This document shows positions 61,701 to 64,000 of a stretch of DNA of 64,000 nucleotides, piece after piece. The stretch's first letter is position 1, and every line of letters begins with the position of its first letter. The DNA lies in NCBI GenBank assembly GCA_002633005.1, contig NMRA01000125.1:456413-520412 (forward strand), given 5' to 3'. The DNA comes from Phoronis australis. Lineage: Eukaryota > Phoronida > Phoronidae. Made by a program: the position numbers and the translations under genes. The notes below the pieces were generated by a model. That model saw only the letters and a list, made by a program, of their open reading frames with translations. It was not told the origin of the DNA and searched no databases.

Positions 61701-63776
61701 CACTCCATGTTGGTGTTGCAGGTACATTTTCGATTGCGTTTTTGAAAATATGTCTGGGCTTATATTTGCATGACAAGATTAAAAACAAGAGCAACATGTC
61801 GCATTGAAATGCACCCATGACTGCACCACAAACAAAATGCTTCTAAGGCTGTTTATTATTATCCTAAAATGTTAGGAGGATGGTACAGAATACATCAAAC
61901 CCGTCTCAAAATGGAACAGTGTCGTTGTCTCTCTAATACCAAACTAGTTGGCTGCCAATTTTCGCAAAGGAACTCTACAGATACAGAGGCAAACCTAAAA
62001 AAATCAAACTGCAACTAGAAGGCAAAGCTTCAGCAGGATTCGTCTATCAGATGTCAAGTTCATTGGAATTACTTGTCAAATTTCACAAAGATCCTATAAT
62101 GGGTGTAGGAGATACAGCTGCAGATGTAAAAATGTCACTAGGTGCTCCCCAGTAGTTGGGTATGACTAAAAATCAATGTCAGTCATGCTCTTGACAGTAG
62201 TAACACTATCTGCCAATTTTCATAATGATCCTCAGCGCGATTTGGCAGATACCAAGGCAGATGACACAAAAATAATGAAAATGGCCACTAGACGGCCGTG
62301 ATGTCATCTCCATGCCAAATTTCACAAAAAAATCATCAAGGAACTCTTAAGATACAAAGGCAAACATAAAAAACATCAAAATTGCTACTGGGGTGGAAGT
62401 TGGATCGTTCCAAAACTCCTCGCCGTCCGTAATCTCCACCATAGGAACTCCCGAGCCAAATTTCACAAAGTTCCTTCAAAGGGTTAGGGAGACAGTCGCG
62501 GACGCAAAAAACAAAACTACTATCAGGAGGCTTCACAACAGATGGACCCATCAACATCAGTCATATTGTTTTCGTCAGGGACACATCTGCCAATTTTTAC
62601 GATCCTACGAGCGGCTTAGCAGATAGAGAGGTGAACCAAAAGCACGGAATAAATAAAATTTACAACTAGGTGGCACAGAATCCGTCCAAATACGGAAATG
62701 CATCGACATCTCCTTAATAGAAAACTAATTACAATTCATCAACAAATGCTGAGGATACAAAAGCGACCATAAAAAACTAAAGTTGCCACTAGGGGGCACA
62801 ACAGTAGTCACAGCACTCTGAAACTAGTTATCATCCATCATAACAACACATCTGGCAAATGTTATTGACATCCTGCAAGGGGTTTAAGTTATGCAGCAGT
62901 GGGTGCTGGATATGAAGCATCCGACGCCTAGACAAAGATCGCCACAATACGCACCCACAAAAAATAAATGTCCTGAGAAAGAAGCCATTTTCCAAATACA
63001 CGACCAGGGGCTTACTACCACAAATTCCCAATACCTTTCTGTTGCACTCTTGAAATCGTCGCTGTCTGATTCCGACACATCCCAGGCATCTGGGTAGCTA
63101 TCCAAGCATTCCTGTAAATCCCTGCTAGTATTCAAGTCTGGCAAGTGAGTATCAGGACGGACCTCAAATCGCCTCAGCCTGTCCAGTCTCTCCAGCAAAT
63201 TTCGAATCTTGGTTTGACTGTGGCGCAAACTCAATTCCAGATCCATCTCATGGTTCACTAATAGGAAATAAAGTTTTTGTATCAAGTACGGTATGCATTG
63301 TGACCACCAAATTTAAACAGTTTACTTGGAGCCTGCCACTCGATCGGTCAACTTTGGCCCAGGACTCAGAGATCTGTATCTGAAAACTCAGACTTCCAAG
63401 ACAAACTTTGGGTGAACTCCTTCTCAAAGCAATCAAGTCCTGCTACAAAAAAATAATTTGTTTTCAAAGTTGAACCCACTTAGGTAGTGGTCACCCAAGT
63501 TTTTCGTACATTAGTAGCGCTGAACATGTGAGTGACTGTGAAAGTAATTGATAGACTTTGTAGAATAACAGAGAAGTGTGTTCATTTTACCTTGTCAATG
63601 GGACTGTTAAAGGAGACCTTTCATTCCAGTCACTCTTGAAGTCTTAAATTACCAGCCACAAAAAGAGCACATTGTGATCAATATCTAACAAATATTTAGT
63701 TAAAACTTACATTTTGAAATCATCTTGGAGACGATGCTGCGTGGAAGTTTATTTTTTGTTTGATCATGATCTTTCT
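55668..63776 (-). CDS. Coiled-coil protein, possibly CENP-Q-like, 3' part
   Basis: Six exons on the minus strand chain in phase: 63776-63711, 63257-63035, 61108-61030, 59533-59440, 58020-57955 and 55744-55668. They give 200 residues to the stop; the 5' end lies beyond the window. The protein starts here with KLPRSIVSKMISKLNHEMDL, continues as long charged helices (SLRHSQTKIRNLLERLDRL, ALLKRQLVHLTAQLQEEK, GKLQQVEALMETQ), has an acidic SESDSDD loop and ends NPTQILAHHSRSL, PATHQEIIHKL. The order of a basic segment, two coiled coils and a short proline-containing tail, and the likely total length, resemble the kinetochore protein CENP-Q. This is a weak resemblance from memory. Exon structure is well supported; the family name is not. 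Confidence 0.65.
56100..57000. mobile_element. Large fold-back (inverted repeat) element
   Basis: The first half (about 56100-56500) is the imperfect reverse complement of the second half (about 56590-57000). Matching blocks include TTTTGCTATGAA with TTCATAGCAAAA and CATGGTCACGTAACC with GGTCACATGACC. The unique centre is about 100 bp. There is no coding capacity. It lies in the last intron of the coiled-coil gene. Confidence 0.7.
56261..57088. repeat. Fold-back element, assembly copy A
   Basis: Runs from TTAGAGCTGCAGAAATCG to the single N at 57089. Its end carries a 23-bp unit (GGTCCTACATTTCCTTCAC plus four bases) repeated almost three times from 57023. Compared with copy B it lacks about 45 bp after GCATAAACT. 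Confidence 0.85.
57090..57926. repeat. Fold-back element, assembly copy B
   Basis: Restarts at the same TTAGAGCTGCAG point immediately after the N. It ends with one copy of the 23-bp unit and then continues into the exon at 57955. It is probably the other haplotype. Confidence 0.85.
57164..57193 (+). repeat. (ATT)n microsatellite
   Basis: About eight ATT units; copy A has only two or three at the equivalent place near 56343. Confidence 0.85.
57955..58020 (-). CDS. Coiled-coil gene, fifth exon in window
   Basis: The acceptor is CTTTTTCAG. Encodes SRVRTVLEKQSERGNMNPTQ. Donor TTT|GTAAGT, one base left over. Confidence 0.65.
58232..58396. repeat. 165-bp direct duplication, copy A
   Basis: Begins ATGAACCTACCAGC and ends at the single N at 58397. 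The second copy follows immediately at 58398-58562 with one visible base difference (AAACGGC against AAACAGC). Lies in an intron. Confidence 0.9.
58398..58562. repeat. 165-bp direct duplication, copy B
   Basis: The same unit repeated after the N, then unique sequence. Same length as copy A. Confidence 0.9.
58800..59350. repeat. Degenerate repeat units with CTCF-like core
   Basis: Contains imperfect units of the form TTTCACAAAGATCC, GGAGATACAG, GGCAAA, GCCACTAGGGGGCAC. The strongest core is at 59157-59173. Related to the array at 61.8-62.8 kb. Confidence 0.5.
59440..59533 (-). CDS. Coiled-coil gene, fourth exon in window
   Basis: The acceptor is CTCACTCCAG. Encodes AFAGKLQQVEALMETQTCDQ and MNAEIKRTESL. 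Donor TTG|GTACAG. Confidence 0.65.
59561..59679. mobile_element. 119-bp palindromic MITE
   Basis: The ends GCTGTGTTCGGCAGAC and GTCTACGGAACACAGC are inverted copies. It starts 28 bases upstream of the exon acceptor region at 59533. No clear target duplication. Confidence 0.65.
61030..61108 (-). CDS. Coiled-coil gene, third exon in window
   Basis: The acceptor is AATTTCCAG. Encodes YALLKRQLVHLTAQLQEEK and KSAKRK, strongly heptad-like. The donor GTTGGC is weak but gives the phase the next exon needs. Confidence 0.65.
61190..61395 (+). repeat. GGGA-rich polypurine tract
   Basis: About 200 bases of irregular GGGAGG and GAGAGG units. The proline, serine and leucine-rich open frames on the other strand are artefacts. 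Lies next to the exon at 61108. Confidence 0.9.
61840..62830. repeat. Degenerate tandem repeat array
   Basis: Seven or eight diverged units of about 110-140 bp. Each has variants of CCAATTTTCACAAAGATCC, then AGATACAGAGGC, AAACATAAAAA, and a block related to TTGCCACTAGGGGGCAC. The best copies of that core are at 62784-62799 and 62281-62294. Lies in an intron of the coiled-coil gene. Confidence 0.6.
63035..63257 (-). CDS. Coiled-coil gene, next exon
   Basis: The acceptor is TCCTATTAG. Encodes the helix NHEMDLELSLRHSQTK through ERLDRLRRF, a proline-containing linker, and SESDSDDFKSATE. Donor AAAG|GTATTG. Confidence 0.7.
63711..63776 (-). CDS. Coiled-coil gene, first exon in window
   Basis: 66 bp between acceptor CAATTTCAG and donor GTAAGT. 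Encodes KDHDQTKNKLPRSIVSKMIS, a basic segment. Starts with two bases of a codon shared with an exon outside the window. Confidence 0.6.
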
Positions 63777-64000
63777 CTGAAATTGACAATTGACTTCAAT
63801 GAAACCACTGCAGAACTGCTGAAGTGTGTTTAAAGCTACATGCACAATGTGCATGTCGTCTATCAATAGACCAACGTTTGATTTAGACTATTTGCTGTTA
63901 TAAATAAAACCAATCCCAAGTTGTTGCTAATTCAGACCAAAAGTGACCACACAGATTTGGAAGGAGTGGAATTTCTTTTTTGCTTGCTGGAGACTACTAT

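Overview
The window is nuclear DNA from an animal, probably a marine invertebrate. Genes are broken into short exons with consensus GT-AG junctions, introns run from about 0.3 to 4 kb, and the base composition is AT-rich. Most of the rest is short inverted-repeat (MITE-like) transposon debris. I cannot name the species. Three places where near-identical copies meet at a single N suggest an assembly of a highly heterozygous individual. Most open reading frames longer than 60 codons are non-coding. The real genes were found by chaining exons whose splice phases fit.

Layout. (1) 7.2-9.5 kb, minus: three exons of a predicted secreted or membrane protein beginning with a signal peptide. A 254-bp transposon with a 9-bp target duplication lies inside its second exon. 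(2) 11.9-21.8 kb, plus: a complete six-exon MFS transporter, MFSD13A/TMEM180-like, 492 codons. (3) 22-29.8 kb: no firm gene, only a few exon-like islands and a GC-richer stretch. (4) 29.9-42.8 kb, minus: a complete five-exon TNF-superfamily ligand of 336 residues with a TRAIL-like C-terminal half. (5) 44.1-55.1 kb, plus: a seven-exon PAAT (C10orf88)-like gene of 355 codons, ending in a coiled coil and followed by a poly(A) signal. (6) 55.5-63.8 kb, minus: the last six exons (200 residues) of a coiled-coil protein that enters from the right edge. It resembles CENP-Q in layout, but this is weak. Genes 5 and 6 converge.

Repeats. A hairpin element at 5.7-6.6 kb has TTAA target sites, and both of its arms carry the start of a THAP zinc-finger protein; it is Kolobok-like. 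Other elements include a 250-bp MITE family (8.4, 10.8 and 44.7 kb), a large fold-back family (2.9, 14.9, 48.6 and 56-58 kb), a family shared by an MFSD13A intron and the last TNF-ligand intron, several small palindromic elements, and a degenerate tandem repeat at 58.8-59.3 and 61.8-62.8 kb that carries CTCF-like motifs. The six genes do not form a pathway. They look like ordinary neighbours: a transporter, an immune or death ligand, a putative mitochondrial ABC-transporter partner and a possible kinetochore protein. I found no tRNA, rRNA, CRISPR or operon structure.
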